Shown: positions 13,897-25,314, numbered from the stretch's first letter. The stretch is DNA of 64,000 bases from Notospermus geniculatus (GCA_002633025.1 NMRB01000258.1:168669-232668), one strand, 5' to 3'. Numbers and translations: made by a program. The notes: generated from the sequence alone by a model not told the origin.

Positions 13897-15975
13897 GCAC
13901 TACACTACTTTTGTATATAACACACTCTGCACCGGTGATTGTACATTAGTACCGAATGAAGAATTGAATTTGAATTTTCTCTGTTGGTTGTGCCAAAGCC
14001 TTGTGGCTGAGGGTCTAAGGCTTCAATCAACAGATTGCTCTGTAACCTGTTGGTTTATACAGTATGTCCGTCTCGTAACTTTCTATAAGAAGGACTTCCC
14101 TCTCTTTTAATTTCTCTAAGAGTAGTTGAAACGTTCTACTGCAAGTTAGTAATGAACATATGAAGACCTGAATGATGACCTATAAGGCAATACATGTATA
14201 TCACAATCTGTGCGTTTATGGGAATACCTTAGGCCTACACAAGAAAAAAACTTCATTCAACCTAATCCACCTCAACTGTTCAAATATGAAAAAAAGAACA
14301 GATGACTTGAAGGATTGCAATGAATGAAGTTTGCCTTGGGATAGGCTGGCCTACTCATCTGTTTAAATATTGAAAACCTTGGAAAAGACAATTAACAGTG
14401 TAGGGTTTTGGAATGAATGAACTTTTCCCCAGTATCATTTATTGGATTTCTAGCTTAGTAACCTTCAGTGGCTTGTTATGCCCTAAGGGGAACCAACTCG
14501 TCCATCCTTCACTGTTGCCAACCTCCAAATAAAAAGCAGCTTATACTATTAATCGTGTCATCACAAAGAACTTCAAGATGTCGTGAAAATAATCTCTAAA
14601 AAAGCTGTTGAAATCTCTTAAGTCTAGATATGGACACTTTTTTCAGTTGCCATTCTTGTTGCTTTTCAATGTCCAAACGAGACACCTGTCATTCATTGAT
14701 TTTTTTTACATGTAAGCGGAATTTTTTACACACAATTTCTCATAAGAGGAAATATGATAATATTTAGAAACTATGGGATTATAAGATTCATCCGTAAAGT
14801 ATAATCCCCCTAGTTCCCACTGGTAAAATGGTCTTGTTCTGTGTTTTTTCTTATGTTATGTCATTCTAGGCCTAAGTTAAAAAAAACCAAGGCCATAAGA
14901 ACCGATATTAAAATAAGCTGTTGTCTTGTTGGGAAGTGTTTAAAGGAGGAATTGAAGGATGGTGATTTTTTCACGATAACCAAGTGGACTTTTACACATG
15001 ATTTTTTTTCGAAATTAATTCTCACATCTGAATGGACCCGTTGATATTGCACCAAATAGCCATGCAGGCTGACCCATCGTTATGTTTCTTTTTTTCTGAT
15101 GAAACATCCTCCATATCAATCCATACCATAATGGTACATATAGACATGTCTCGCTGAATTAAACACGGTACCTTTCCAACTGTTCCAATTACTCACAAAA
15201 CGTATCAGAAAATTGACCATAAGTGCAGATGCTCTCTAAGATAATCCATTACAGTCGTGGCAATTCAGTTATAGTCAGGTTTAATGCAATATGTGTTAAT
15301 AAATTTCAACAGAATCCATTATCAGTCTGCATTCTGGTCATTTGAAAGTGGATTTTGCTTGAAAGTGTCCCGTGTAACTGAATTATGGCTTTTTATATTG
15401 AGGCAATTTTTCTTGGTTAACTTTAATTTTGTGTCTGACTTCGGCCATTTTGGTCAGTGATGGTAGTAAACATCTAGGTTCAGGGGTAGTTTTTCGCGAT
15501 TTGGGGTTAGACGAGCCATTTTCTCATGCCATCCATTCGAGGAAACTGAGTAAGACTATGTTTTATTTTGACGAATGTGAAGAACAGGCTTCACAGCGGC
15601 AATAAACAACATCAAGGACCACCTTCACATGGTTTGCAAAAATGTTTAATATTCCTTAAGATTCTGCATACTGCAAGCAGCAATGCCACTGGTGTGGATG
15701 GTCAGAATAAAAAGCTTCTTGATCCTGTTGTTCACACCTTGATCATCGCATCTTCTCTTCAAGCTCAGGTTCACACCTAGAAAATACAAAAAATGCGCCA
15801 GTTTTGTTTCTAACAAAAACTACGTTCGAGAGTTTAATTCTATACTCATATTTTGGTCCAAAAGGTATCTGTGTTTCAGCAGATTTGATTTATTCAAACC
15901 ACCTACCTTTGCTTTCAGTCAGACTCACATTAACCTTGTCCATTATGCTTACATCAACAAAACCACACAAACCTT

Positions 15976-16034
15976 ACTGGTGTTAAACAAGGAGCAACTC
16001 TAAGCCCACTCTTATTCAACATCTTTTATAGATG
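15976..16034 (+). pseudogene. LINE reverse-transcriptase fragment (copy 1)
   Basis: The frame reads TGVKQGATLSPLLFNIF, the conserved block before the catalytic region of non-LTR retrotransposon reverse transcriptases. It then hits a stop. In the next frame, immediately after, the bases read as FI-DDL-like (TTTATAGATGATCTC), showing a one-base frameshift. Only about 20 residues survive, with no endonuclease or catalytic YADD box nearby, so this is a dead relic. The clade cannot be assigned safely. Confidence 0.7.
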
Positions 16035-16328
16035 ATCTCAGATACCAAAATTAATCAACAGAACATTTACATTTTTATTTGCATTTAGGACAAAAGTATT
16101 GAAAGAGAAGTGGCCATGTCAATTTCACATCCCAATTATGGCTTGTGAAAGTGGCAAAATTAAGCTAAAATGGGTGGGCACCTGACATTTTGGCAAGGTG
16201 TGCTTCAACCAATGTTTATCGTCACCGAGAGAAATGGACAGTCATATATCTATAGGATCAATTTATCCTCAAATTTGTGAATGTATTTGAGAAAGTAAAT
16301 TTAGTTGATTGGTACATTTAACTTATAC

Positions 16329-16609
16329 CTTTATCCAGATCTCTGAAATATCTTCCGCTAGCTGTTTTGGATATCTTGTGATATTATTCAGAACTTGAGC
16401 CTTTCTTTTTCTTGATATCTTGGATATCTGAGTTGATATTCTTCAGACTTGAGTCTTTCTTAATCTTTTACCACTTGAAGTCTTCAGACTTGAGTCTTTC
16501 CTAATCTTTAACCACTTGAAGTCTGTCATACAATATACATGTAGCTAGGGTCTAGTTGATGCTCAGCCTTTTCAGAACCCAGCAGTCTTCTTGCATATCT
16601 TTCTGGTGC
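16329..16609 (-). pseudogene. Broken exon-like segment (copy 1)
   Basis: Counterpart of 20460-20676. It keeps the acceptor-like TTCTTCCACAG and the donor-like GGTATAAGT. The reading frame (starting APERYARRLLG) is destroyed by an insertion giving an in-frame stop, a roughly 42-bp internal tandem duplication and other indels. If copies 1 and 2 are alleles, this argues that the segment is not under coding constraint. Confidence 0.45.
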
Positions 16610-17083
16610 CTGTGGAAGAAGGAAAAGATCAGTTGATTTCAACAACCTGAACAAGTTCAGTTATGCAAGTCCATGGGCAGACAGCTCGTTTTCGGGGATT
16701 CATCTTTACAGGGATTAAAATGTACTGCTGGCCATAACGATGACCAGTCCAGTGTAAACCCAACCTCATTATTGGCTAACGTGCTACAGTGTCATGAATA
16801 CGAATATCTCACATTTGGGAAAATAGCCCCTGGTTTCAACAGTCTTGATGTACGTTAACCCTTCAAAGACATTTTATCTTTAATCCTGCAGACCTTCCCA
16901 GTTTGATCCTGGGTGGTTATAGTGATGTTTCCTGGTCTTGTGGATTACTACAGATCTAGCAGAGGACAAGCCTTTTTCATTCAGTGGGAGTACGTCTGTC
17001 CAGATGGACAACGGTACCATGGAACATGAACATATGTGGTCGATGATGACACCCTAACTTGTACCTATCAATGAAGACACTAC

Positions 17084-17203
17084 GGCCCGTATTTCAGAAT
17101 GCTTCTCAACGTAAAGGAGTTCCTCAAGGCTAGTGTTCTCCTGTTGAGAACAATAGCCTTGAGGAACTCCTTTACGTTGAGGAGCATTCTAAAATACGGG
17201 CCT
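17084..17203 (+). mobile_element. Hairpin element, GGCCCGTATTT-ended
   Basis: This 120-bp near-perfect palindrome has a left arm GGCCCGTATTTCAGAATGC, then TCAACGTAAAGGAGTTCCTC. The right arm is its complement, ending GCATTCTAAAATACGGGCC. The centre is GTTCTC-CTGTT-GAGAAC. It has no coding capacity. Its ends resemble those of the hairpins at 17598, 25315, 48847 and 56831, but the inner arms are unrelated to theirs. Confidence 0.85.
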
Positions 17204-17499
17204 AAGACAAGTTCCAATATTGAATGAACGTCAGACATCAAGGAGTGGATGTGAGGGGGCTTACTTTTCGAATGCCCCAATCCTACCCATTAACGGACTC
17301 AATCAGATGGCTTCTCATTCTGTTCAGTGATAGTTCTGGGTGTCATGTGATGTACCATAAATTCGTACATGTGTGGCGGTTAGATATTTGGATGTATCGA
17401 TTTCAGAGATGGTCCCCTTTTTGGTGGCAACTTTGACAAAACTGTACAGTGAGACGTAGTCTTTGAGCGTTAACGTGTTTGTGTGAACACCCGAATTAA

Positions 17500-17585
17500 A
17501 GTGGTCCTAAACCGCCGGGGCGAGCGAGACAGCCTCGTTTTCATTTTCCCGCGCTACGCCAGGATGAATGAACGCCTGTCAATCA
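17500..17585 (+). mobile_element. Left terminus of a TTAA-target transposon
   Basis: Directly after TTAA (17496-17499) the sequence begins AGTGGTCCTAAACCGCC. The exact complement, GGCGGTTTAGGACCACT, ends at 22625 followed by TTAA (22626-22629). Copy 2 of the duplicated segment has the unoccupied site (CCGAATTAAAGTT at 21591-21601). TTAA duplication is the signature of piggyBac- and Kolobok-like elements; which of them cannot be told from this. Only about 86 bp of this end is present before sequence homologous to copy 1 restarts. Confidence 0.75.
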
Positions 17586-17597
17586 TGCACTACACTA

Positions 17598-17707
17598 CCG
17601 GGCCCGTATGCATAAAGGTGGAATAAGCTTATTCCAGGTATAACCTAAGGTTATAACGTTAGGTTATACCTGGAATAAGTTTATTCCACTTTTATGCATA
17701 CGGGCCC
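17598..17707 (+). mobile_element. Perfect hairpin element with GGGCCCGTATGCATAAA ends
   Basis: This 110-bp palindrome has both ends reading GGGCCCGTATGCATAAA (on opposite strands) and inner arms GTGGAATAA..TTATTCCAGGTATAACCT. Copy 1 lacks it: TGCACTACACTAC is followed there directly by TTTTGTATATAAC (13897-13920), giving an insertion site without an obvious target duplication beyond one or two bases. There is no ORF. Confidence 0.85.
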
Positions 17708-19794
17708 TGTTGTACATGTATATAACACACTCTGCACCAGTGATTGTACATTAGTACGAATGAAGAATTGAATTTGAATTTTCTCTGTTGGTTGTGCCAA
17801 AGCCTTGTGGCTGAGGGTCTAAGGCTTCAATCAACAGATTGCTCTGTAACCTGTTGGTTTATACAGTATGTCCGTCTCATAACTTTCTATAAGAAGGACT
17901 TCCCTCTCTTTTAATTTCTCTAAGAGTAGTTGAAACGTTCTACTGCAAGTTAGTAATGAACATATGAAGACCTGAATGATGACCTACATGTATAGGGCAA
18001 TATATCACAATCTGTGCGTTTATGGGAATACCTTAGGCCTACACAAGAAAAAAACTTCATTTAACCTAATCCACCTCAACTGTTCAAATATGAAAAAAAG
18101 AACAGATGACTTGAAGGATTCAATGAATGAAGTTTGCCTTGGGATAGGCTGGCCTACTCATCTGTTTAAATATTGAAAACCTTGGAAAAGACAATTAACA
18201 ACATTAGGGTTTTGGAATGAATGAACTTTTCCCCAGTATCATTTATTGGATTTCTAGCTTAGTAACCTTCAGTGGCTTGTTATGCCCTAAGGGAAACCAA
18301 CTCGTCCCTCCTTCACTGTTGCCAACCTCCAAATAAAAAACAGCTTATACTATTAATCGTGTCATCACAAAGAACTTCAAGATGTCGTGAAAATAATCTC
18401 TAAAAAAGCTGTTGAAATCTCTTAAGTCTAGATATGGACACTTTTTTTCAGTTGCCATTCTTGTTGCTTTTCAATGTCCAAACGAGACACCTGTCATTCA
18501 TTGATTTTTTTACATGTAAGCGGAATTTTTTACACACAATTTCTCATAAGAAAGAGGAAATATGATAAGATAATATTTAGAAACTATGGGATTATAAGAT
18601 TCATCCCTGAAGTATAATTCCCATAGTTCCCACTGGTAAAATATTCTTGTTCTGTGTTTTTTTCTCATGTCATGTCATCCTAGGCCTTAGTGTAAAAAAA
18701 ACCAAGGCCAAGAGAACCGATATTTAAAAAAGCTGTTGTCTTGTTGGGAATTGTTTAAAGGAGGAATTGAAGAATGGTGATTTTTTTCAGGATAACCAAG
18801 TGGTCTTTTACACATGAATTTTTTTCTAAATTAATTCTTCTCACATCTGATTGGAATCGTTGACATTGCACCAAGTAGTCATGCAGGCTGACCCATCATT
18901 ATGTTTCCCTTTTTTCTGATGAAACATCCCCCATATCAATCCATACCATAATGGTACATATAGACACGTCTCACTGAATTAAACACGGTACCTTTCCAAC
19001 TGTTCCAATTACTCACAAAACGTATCAGAAAATTGACCATAAGTGCAGATGCTCTCTAAGATAATCCATTACAGTCGTGGCAATTCAGTTATATTCAGGT
19101 TTAATGCAATATGTGTTAATAAATTTCAACAGTATCCATTATCAGTCTGCATTCTGGTCATTTGAAAGTGGATTTTGCTTGAAAGTGTCCCGTGTAACTG
19201 AATTACGGCTTTTTATATTGAGGCAATTTTTCTTGGTTAACTTTAATTTTGTGTCTGACTTCGGCCATTTTGGTCAGTGATGGTAGTGAACAGTTAGGTT
19301 CTGGGGCAGTTTTTCGCGATTTGGGGTTAGACGAGCCATTTTCTCATGCCATCCATTCGAGGAAACTGAGTAAGACTATGTTTTGACGAATGTGAAGGAC
19401 AGGCTTCACAGCGGTAGTAAATAACATCAACGACCACCTTAACATGGTTTGCAAAAAAAATTTATTCCTTCAGATTCTACATACTGCAAGCAGCAATGGC
19501 ACTGGTGCGGTCAGAATGAACGCTTCCTAATCCTGCTGTTCACACCTTGATCATCGCGTCTTCTCTTGAATCTCAGGTTTCCACCTAGAAAATAAAAAAA
19601 AAATGCGCCAGCTTTGTTTCTAACAAAAACTGCGTTCGAGAGTTTTATTTGAAACTCACATTTTAATCCAAAAGATATCTGCATGTGTTTCAGCAGACTT
19701 GTTTTATTCAAACCACCTACCTTTGCTTTCAGTCAGACTCATGTGCTATAACCTTAGTCCATTATGCTTACATCACCAAAGCCACACAAACCTT

Positions 19795-19862
19795 ACTGGT
19801 GTTAAACAAGGAGCAACTCTAAGCCCACTCTTATTCAATATCTTTTATCGACGATCTCAGAT
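19795..19862 (+). pseudogene. LINE reverse-transcriptase fragment (copy 2)
   Basis: Same block as at 15976. Here the frame is TGVKQGATLSPLLFNIF followed by a one-base shift, after which TTTATCGACGATCTC reads FIDDL in the adjacent frame. LFNIF-IDDL is typical of LINE reverse transcriptases. The rest of the polymerase is absent, so this is an inactive fragment. Confidence 0.7.
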
Positions 19863-20459
19863 ACCAAAATTAATCAACAGAACATTTGCATTTTTATTTG
19901 CATTTAGTACCAAAGTATTGAAAGTTATGATTGTGCCCCCTCCCCAAAAAAACTGGCGAGGTGAATTTTTTATGACCACCTCTACAACACAGTTCCCGAG
20001 TCCTGCAAAACAGTCTAATCCTTGGTCAACTTATAATCACATTTGATGAGGAACTCGTGTCCATCAAGGAAATTCCCTTTAACTGCGACTTGTCCAATCC
20101 TTCCTCTGCAATGATACTCTACCTGGAAGTCATCAGCAATTAAGATTGACCACTCACGCTGACTTAGCGTCATATACCTCCGCCATAATTACATCCAGAG
20201 GAAATCCAAACCATCTTTCTCCATCTTATCTCGAAGTGGCCATGTCAATTTCACATCCCAATTATGGCTTGTGAAAGTGGCAAAATTAAGCTAAAATGGG
20301 TGGGCACCTGACATTTTGGCAAGGGGTGCTTCAACCAATGTTTATCGTCACCGACCAGTGAAATGGACAGTCATATATCTATAGGATCAATTTATCCTGT
20401 CAAATTTGTGAATGTATTTGAGAAAGTAAATTTAGTTGATTGGTATATTTAACTTATAC

Positions 20460-20676
20460 CTTTATCCAGATCTCTGAAATATCTTCCTCTAGCTGTTTTG
20501 ATCTTGTGATACTCTTCAGAACTTGAGCCTTTCTTTTTCGTGATATCTTGGATATCTGAGTTGATATTCTTCAGACTTGAGTCTTTAACCACTTGAAGTC
20601 TGTCATACAATATAGGTAGTTGATGCTCAGCCTTTGCAGAACCTAGCAGTCTTCTTCTTGCATATCTTTCTGCTGC
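20460..20676 (-). pseudogene. Exon-like segment of unknown gene (copy 2)
   Basis: On the minus strand a 217-bp open segment is preceded by the pyrimidine-rich acceptor CTTCTTCTTCCACAG and followed by the donor-like GTATAAGT. It encodes about 72 residues, starting AAERYARRRLLG and ending RYFRDLDK, highly charged and probably helical. No family is recognised. The matching segment at 16329-16609 is broken by frameshifts, so it is either a decayed exon or chance. Listed for completeness. Confidence 0.3.
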
Positions 20677-21149
20677 CTGTGGAAGAAGAAGGAAAAGCTT
20701 GATTTCACCAACCTGAACAAGTTCAATTATGCAAGTCCATGGGCAGACAGCTCGTTTTCGGGCATTCATCTTTACAGGGATTAAAATGTACTGCTGGCCA
20801 TAACGATGACCAGTCCAGTGTAAACCCAACCTCATTATTGGCTAACGTGCTAACAGTGTCATGAATACGAATATCTCACATTTGGGAAAATAGCCCCTGG
20901 TTTCAACAGTCTTGATGTACGTTAACCCTTCAAAGACATTTTATCTTTAATCCTGCAGACCTTCCCAGTTTGATCCTGGGTGGTTGTAGTGATGTTTACT
21001 GGTCTTGTGGATTACTACAGATCTAGCAGAGGACAAGTCTTTTTCATTCAGTGGGAGTACGTTGTCCAGATGGACAACGGTACCATGGAACATGAACATA
21101 TGTGGTCGATGATGACACCCTAACTAGTACCTATCAATGAAGACACCAC

Positions 21150-21310
21150 GGCCCGTACTATTTTACAATGCTCCTCAACGTAAAGGAGTTCCTCAAGCCT
21201 ATTGTTCTCCTGTTGAGAACAATAACCTTGAGGAACTCCTTTATGTTGAGGAGCATTCTAAAAGCCTAAGGCCCGTATTTTAGCGATGCTCCTGAACGTA
21301 AAGGAGTTCC
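21150..21310 (+). mobile_element. Rearranged hairpin element (copy of 17084 type) plus extra arm
   Basis: Allelic counterpart of the 17084 element. A full hairpin (21150 to about 21267) is followed by a second partial left arm, GGCCCGTATTTTAGCGATGC...CGTAAAGGAGTTCC (21270-21310). The partial third arm suggests slippage or gene conversion acting on a palindrome. Confidence 0.75.
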
Positions 21311-21597
21311 CAATGAACCGAATGAACATCAGACACCAAGGAGTGGAAGTGAGGGGGCCTATGTTTCGAGTGCCCCAACCCTACCCATTAACGGAGTCAA
21401 TCAGATGGCTTCTCATTCTGTTCAGTGATAGTGCTGGGTGTCATGTGATGTACCATTAGTACCACATGTGTGGCGGTTAGATATTTTGACGTTTCGATTT
21501 CTGAGATGGTCCCCTTTTTGGTGGCAACTTTGACAAAACTGTACAGTGAGACGTAGTCTTAGAGAGTTAACGTGTTTGTGTGGAAGAGCCGAATTAA

Positions 21598-22140
21598 AGT
21601 TCTTATTTCCGAGCAATTCAAGCGTTACTTCTTAAGCCATCAAGGTAACAGAGCGGCCGGATAAGCTCCCGCGACACCTGCATTGGCACTCAGCAGTGAT
21701 ATTGCAGGGTACTGGGCTGTCAGGTGATGGACCACCAACCACACATTCGTTGATAGTATGATGTTGATACTCAGCAGAGGTATTGCTGACAGAAGACAGA
21801 AAATTGTTGAAGCAGTGTTACAGAGATACCAAGGGAGTCGTTCCCTCTTTTTTATGACCCTGTGCAGGAGCTCGACTTAAAACTTCATTACCAAATAGCT
21901 TCACCAACAACACTGTTTGAAGCAGGAAATATGGAGAAGATCCATCCGGCCAAATAAGACGAGTTGTGGAGATTCATAAATAAAGGAAGTGATTAGTAGT
22001 AGCCTGCTAGGTACAATTTATTTTACTGAAATTATAATTTGAGATTGATATTCTGGGGTAATACCAACAATCTGCTGGAATGTAATAAGCCACAACGCGT
22101 CGAAGGAAGTGGATATTGAAGAAATGGCTTTTGAGAGCCA
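21598..22140 (+). repeat. Right-flank duplicated block, copy 1 (ends at contig edge)
   Basis: This 543-bp block matches 22630-23172 with scattered differences. It ends exactly at the N at 22141, in the middle of text (TTTTGAGAGCCA) that continues uninterrupted in the other copy. That identifies 22140 as a contig end. Confidence 0.85.
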
Positions 22141-22141
22141 N
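22141..22141. other. Assembly gap (single N)
   Basis: A single N joins a contig ending in the block above to sequence starting inside a TTAA-type element. Similar single-N joins occur at 11980, 32798 and 40094. Confidence 0.9.
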
Positions 22142-22625
22142 GCCTAAGAGTGTTCAATCCGACACGAGTGACACCATTGATGACGGTGTCGGCCGGTACA
22201 TGCATGTATGCCAGGCAAGTTGGTCTTTTCTCAAAAGAAACCACAGAATTCACTGACGTTACACCGGCACGGCGGCGAGTTCCGCAGTCCGGCATTATGT
22301 TAATGATGCCATACACACAAACAACCTCCTCATCGTCTTAAAACTGAGTTCTTTCTTTATTATGAGCCACTTCGATAATGTTTCTGGACAGTCCACAGCC
22401 GCTGGTCGGCATTTGCTACCTTTTTAGGCCGCCCTTTCCCTTCTTTCACTTCTCGCTTCGGCATCCTGTCTGCTGCGATTTGCACGACCATCTCAGCGTT
22501 GACAAACTCAGCGAAGGTAGCGTACTGCGCATGCTCAGAAGCCAGGAGCGGAAATCGGAAGTTCCATTTTCGTGGGCGGTGAAAATGATCGGGTGCCAAC
22601 TTTTGCTTGGCGGTTTAGGACCACT
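22142..22625 (-). mobile_element. Right part of the TTAA-target transposon
   Basis: This stretch ends GGCGGTTTAGGACCACT followed by TTAA, complementary to the left terminus at 17500. On the minus strand an open frame (22360-22599) carries a basic stretch (about REVKEGKGRPKKVAN) that could be transposase debris, but I recognise no domain. The interior between 17585 and 22142 is not contiguous in this assembly, so the true length of the element is unknown. Confidence 0.6.
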
Positions 22626-22629
22626 TTAA

Positions 22630-23172
22630 AGTTATTATTTCCGAGCAATTTAAGCATTACTTAAGTCATGAAGGTAGCAAAGCGGCGGATCAGCACCTCG
22701 CGACACATGCATTGGCACTCAGCAGTGATATTGCAGGGCATCCTGGTTTGTCAGGTGATGGAACACAAGCCACACATTCGTTGGTAGTATGATATTGATA
22801 CTCAGCAGAGGTATTGCTGACAGAAGACAGAAACTTGTTGAAGCAGTGTTACAGAGATACCAAGGGAGTCGTTCCCTCTTTTTTTATGACCCTGTGCAGG
22901 AGCTCGACTTAAAACTTCATTACCAAATAGCTTCACCAACAGCACTGTTTGAAGCAGGAATTATTGGGAAGATCCATATCAAGCCAAATAAGACAGAGTT
23001 GTGGAGATTCATAAATAAAGGAAGTGATTAGTAGCCTACTAGGTACATTTTATTTTACTGAAATTATAACTTGAGATTGATTTTCTGTGGTAATACCAAC
23101 AATCTGCTGGAATGCAATAAGCCACAACGCGTCGAAGGAAGTAGATATTGAAGAAATGGCTTTTGAGAGCCA
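22630..23172 (+). repeat. Right-flank duplicated block, copy 2
   Basis: Second copy of 21598-22140. Within it, 22789-23031 is an open frame of 80 residues (core RQKLVEAVLQRYQGSRSLFF). A different frame upstream is open from 22630 to about 22790. In copy 1 the same text is interrupted by single-base changes, so this looks like a decayed coding sequence or chance. No family is recognised. Confidence 0.8.
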
Positions 23173-23455
23173 CAATGAAACCACTCACTTTTCTGACAAG
23201 AGCATTCAAGGGGTCAAGTACAAATTCATGTCTAAATTTAATCACTTCAATCAAGTTGATGACTTTTGAAATATTTATGACTCAATGAATCAAATGGTAA
23301 TCATAATGTTATGAGGTGTGTGACTGCATATCTCATACGAACTCAATAGAAAGTTCTTTTTCTGTTGACTTGTGTTACTGGAGTTGAAAGTAATGGCAAG
23401 TTGCAGTAATTTAAAACAGATTAATAAACTGTTGCGCTAATAACACCAGTTTTTC

Positions 23456-23658
23456 TTGCATATCGGTAATGGCTCAATTTCAATCAGCTATAAATGTCTC
23501 TCTCTCTCTGATGGTTTGGTAATAATCTATGCATCGGCATGTTCACGATTCAATTACGACTTCTTAGAGAAAATGCCACAGAAGTTAGTTCCAGGAGACT
23601 ATCACACGGCCTCAGCAATTCTCTTCTTAGAAGGAGATCTCCTTACCACCTCACCAAG
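23456..23658 (+). CDS. Candidate exon, unknown product
   Basis: The open frame ends in TCACCAAG followed by GTATGAG, a good splice donor. Residues just before the donor read KLVPGDYHTASAILFLEGDL. A CT-rich tract (23497-23508) lies upstream, but no convincing acceptor was found. No family is recognised, and chance is a real possibility. Confidence 0.2.
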
Positions 23659-24988
23659 GTATGAGAGGAAAGTAACTCAATCATCGTTTGGCTTACGTTT
23701 TAGCAAAGGTGTTTCCTGGGGTAACTTCATGTACTCATCGAATAATGGCGTATATGCACACCAGTTTTTGTGACTCAAAATTGTCCTATTGTCAGGTTAC
23801 GTTATGCTGCCCCACAATGAAGGACTTTTTGTGAAGGACCAGGGTATTGAGCCTATTGTTGACTGTGTTGTGTGACTCGTGTTATGCAACGTGCTTGGGG
23901 TGTTGGGCATTTTGGCCGTGTTGTGTGTTCAGATACACTGTATGATCCGACCTGTGCAGACCTGCATAGACAGGGCAGAACAGAAGCATTTTGGCTGTGT
24001 CATATGTTCAACAGATCCAGACCAGAGTGGAGAGTTGGGTGAGACTGGCCGATCCGGCCAATGGTGTCACCCGAATAGAGATTCGCTTGAACATCTACTC
24101 TCGTTTACATTGTTTGTCCATTGTGTATCATATATTGCACTAGATTTGCATAATATATTACACCTAATTTGAAACAAACATTGCGTTCTTTGTACCATTT
24201 CTACCCACACTCGTTGTTCTGTGTTTGCACAGTATGCACGACGGCTTTTTTGTTGCAGTTGTTATTTCAAGGGGTCAAAAATCATCTGGAATAACTACTA
24301 GTACTTCGTCACAATGGGTTACTAACGTCGGCGAATCCGACTAGTATGCAACAATGTAGCCTGTTGTTTTCCATTTCAATCATGGCTCTTGTGAGGATAC
24401 GAAGCCAAAGTACAACCTCACACTTCCTGTATCCTCTTGAACAAGAAACAAATGCTCTTGGTCATTTTCATACATTATACAACTTCACTTGCTAAATGAA
24501 ACCTGTCGACCACTTCCTAATGGTTTTAGCCGCGGTCAAAAAGCTTTGATGGTTTTTATCTCTAGGACATGCAGGAAGATCACAAGATTTAATACTTGTG
24601 GCACGTCCGAGATGATGGGACTAGACAAGATAATATTGGAATTCTCAATCCGGTAATGATGGAAATGGACTTGTGAAATGTGATCAGCACTTTAGCATGC
24701 TCAGATAAAAGACTGACCATTATGGTCTCAATGACCATTTGAGATTGAGACGAGTCTGCCTGCCATGAGTGTTACATATGCTTGTCTCTGGCATATCAAT
24801 GATATTTTTTATCTCAGAATTCTTCAGCTTGGAAGCAGACATCGTTTTGACTTGACAATGGCTTGCTGGCAGTGTATATAATAGTGTGGTGGTGACCACT
24901 AAGTGAGTAAAATTCATGAGTCGTAATAATATAGCGGTGAATATATGATGGCATGACATCACACTTTTATTTAGCCGGACAAATGAAT
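23659..24988. other. No recognisable feature
   Basis: A T/G-rich stretch near 23860-23940 gives an open frame with a hydrophobic start, but it opens with GTG rather than ATG, so it is not credible as a secreted protein. Nothing else stands out. Confidence 0.4.
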
Positions 24989-25040
24989 AACAAGAGGCCC
25001 AGAGGTCTGGCGCTCAGCTGAGTGAGGTAAGGTTGAGAGA
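24989..25040 (+). repeat. Terminal fragment of a dispersed invertebrate repeat
   Basis: AACAAGAGGCCCAGAGG followed by CGCTCAGCTGAG resembles, from memory, one end of a repeat widespread in marine invertebrate genomes. The opposite end of that repeat (GGTGAGCTAAAAAG) is seen at about 54470-54482. Only the terminus is present. Confidence 0.5.
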
Positions 25041-25314
25041 ACAGGGAAACGACTGCAACGCCGGAGGCAAACATGCAAGAGTACAACATATCAAATCATT
25101 TATCTGACTGATACCCTGTTGTAGGCTACTTTGTTGAAAACGGAGTTACAGATGACGATGATAATGATATAATTTTATTTAACGAACAGCTGACTATACA
25201 AATTCATACAATACAATATGGGCCAAAGCGGAGGCATTATGAAGTTATAGAGGCATGTAGCTGTAACAAAGCTGCGAGTACTAACACAGCAAGATCTTTA
25301 TTATGTGCACCATC

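Larger units (their letters stand above)
13897..17499 (+). repeat. Long duplicated segment, copy 1
   Basis: Starting at TGCACTACACTAC (13897), this segment matches 17586-21597 nearly base for base, with scattered substitutions and small indels. Relative to copy 2 it lacks a 110-bp hairpin element after the first 13 bp and lacks about 310-320 bp (present in copy 2 at about 19925-20235). It has an extra tandem copy of about 42 bp inside the exon-like segment near 16440-16510. It ends at a TTAA (17496-17499), where a TTAA-type element begins. The pattern fits two alleles placed end to end better than an old tandem duplication. Confidence 0.9.
17586..21597 (+). repeat. Long duplicated segment, copy 2
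   Basis: Homologous to 13897-17499. It carries the hairpin element at 17598-17707, which copy 1 lacks, and about 310-320 bp at 19925-20235 missing from copy 1. It has an empty TTAA site at 21594-21597, where copy 1 has the TTAA element. Each copy is therefore the 'empty site' for the other's insertion. Downstream it runs without interruption into 21598-22140, which is repeated at 22630-23172. Confidence 0.9.

Noticed and set aside
23879-24172. Hydrophobic-start, Cys-containing frame resembling a secreted peptide
   Set aside because: The frame opens with GTG, not ATG, and lies in T/G-rich low-complexity sequence.
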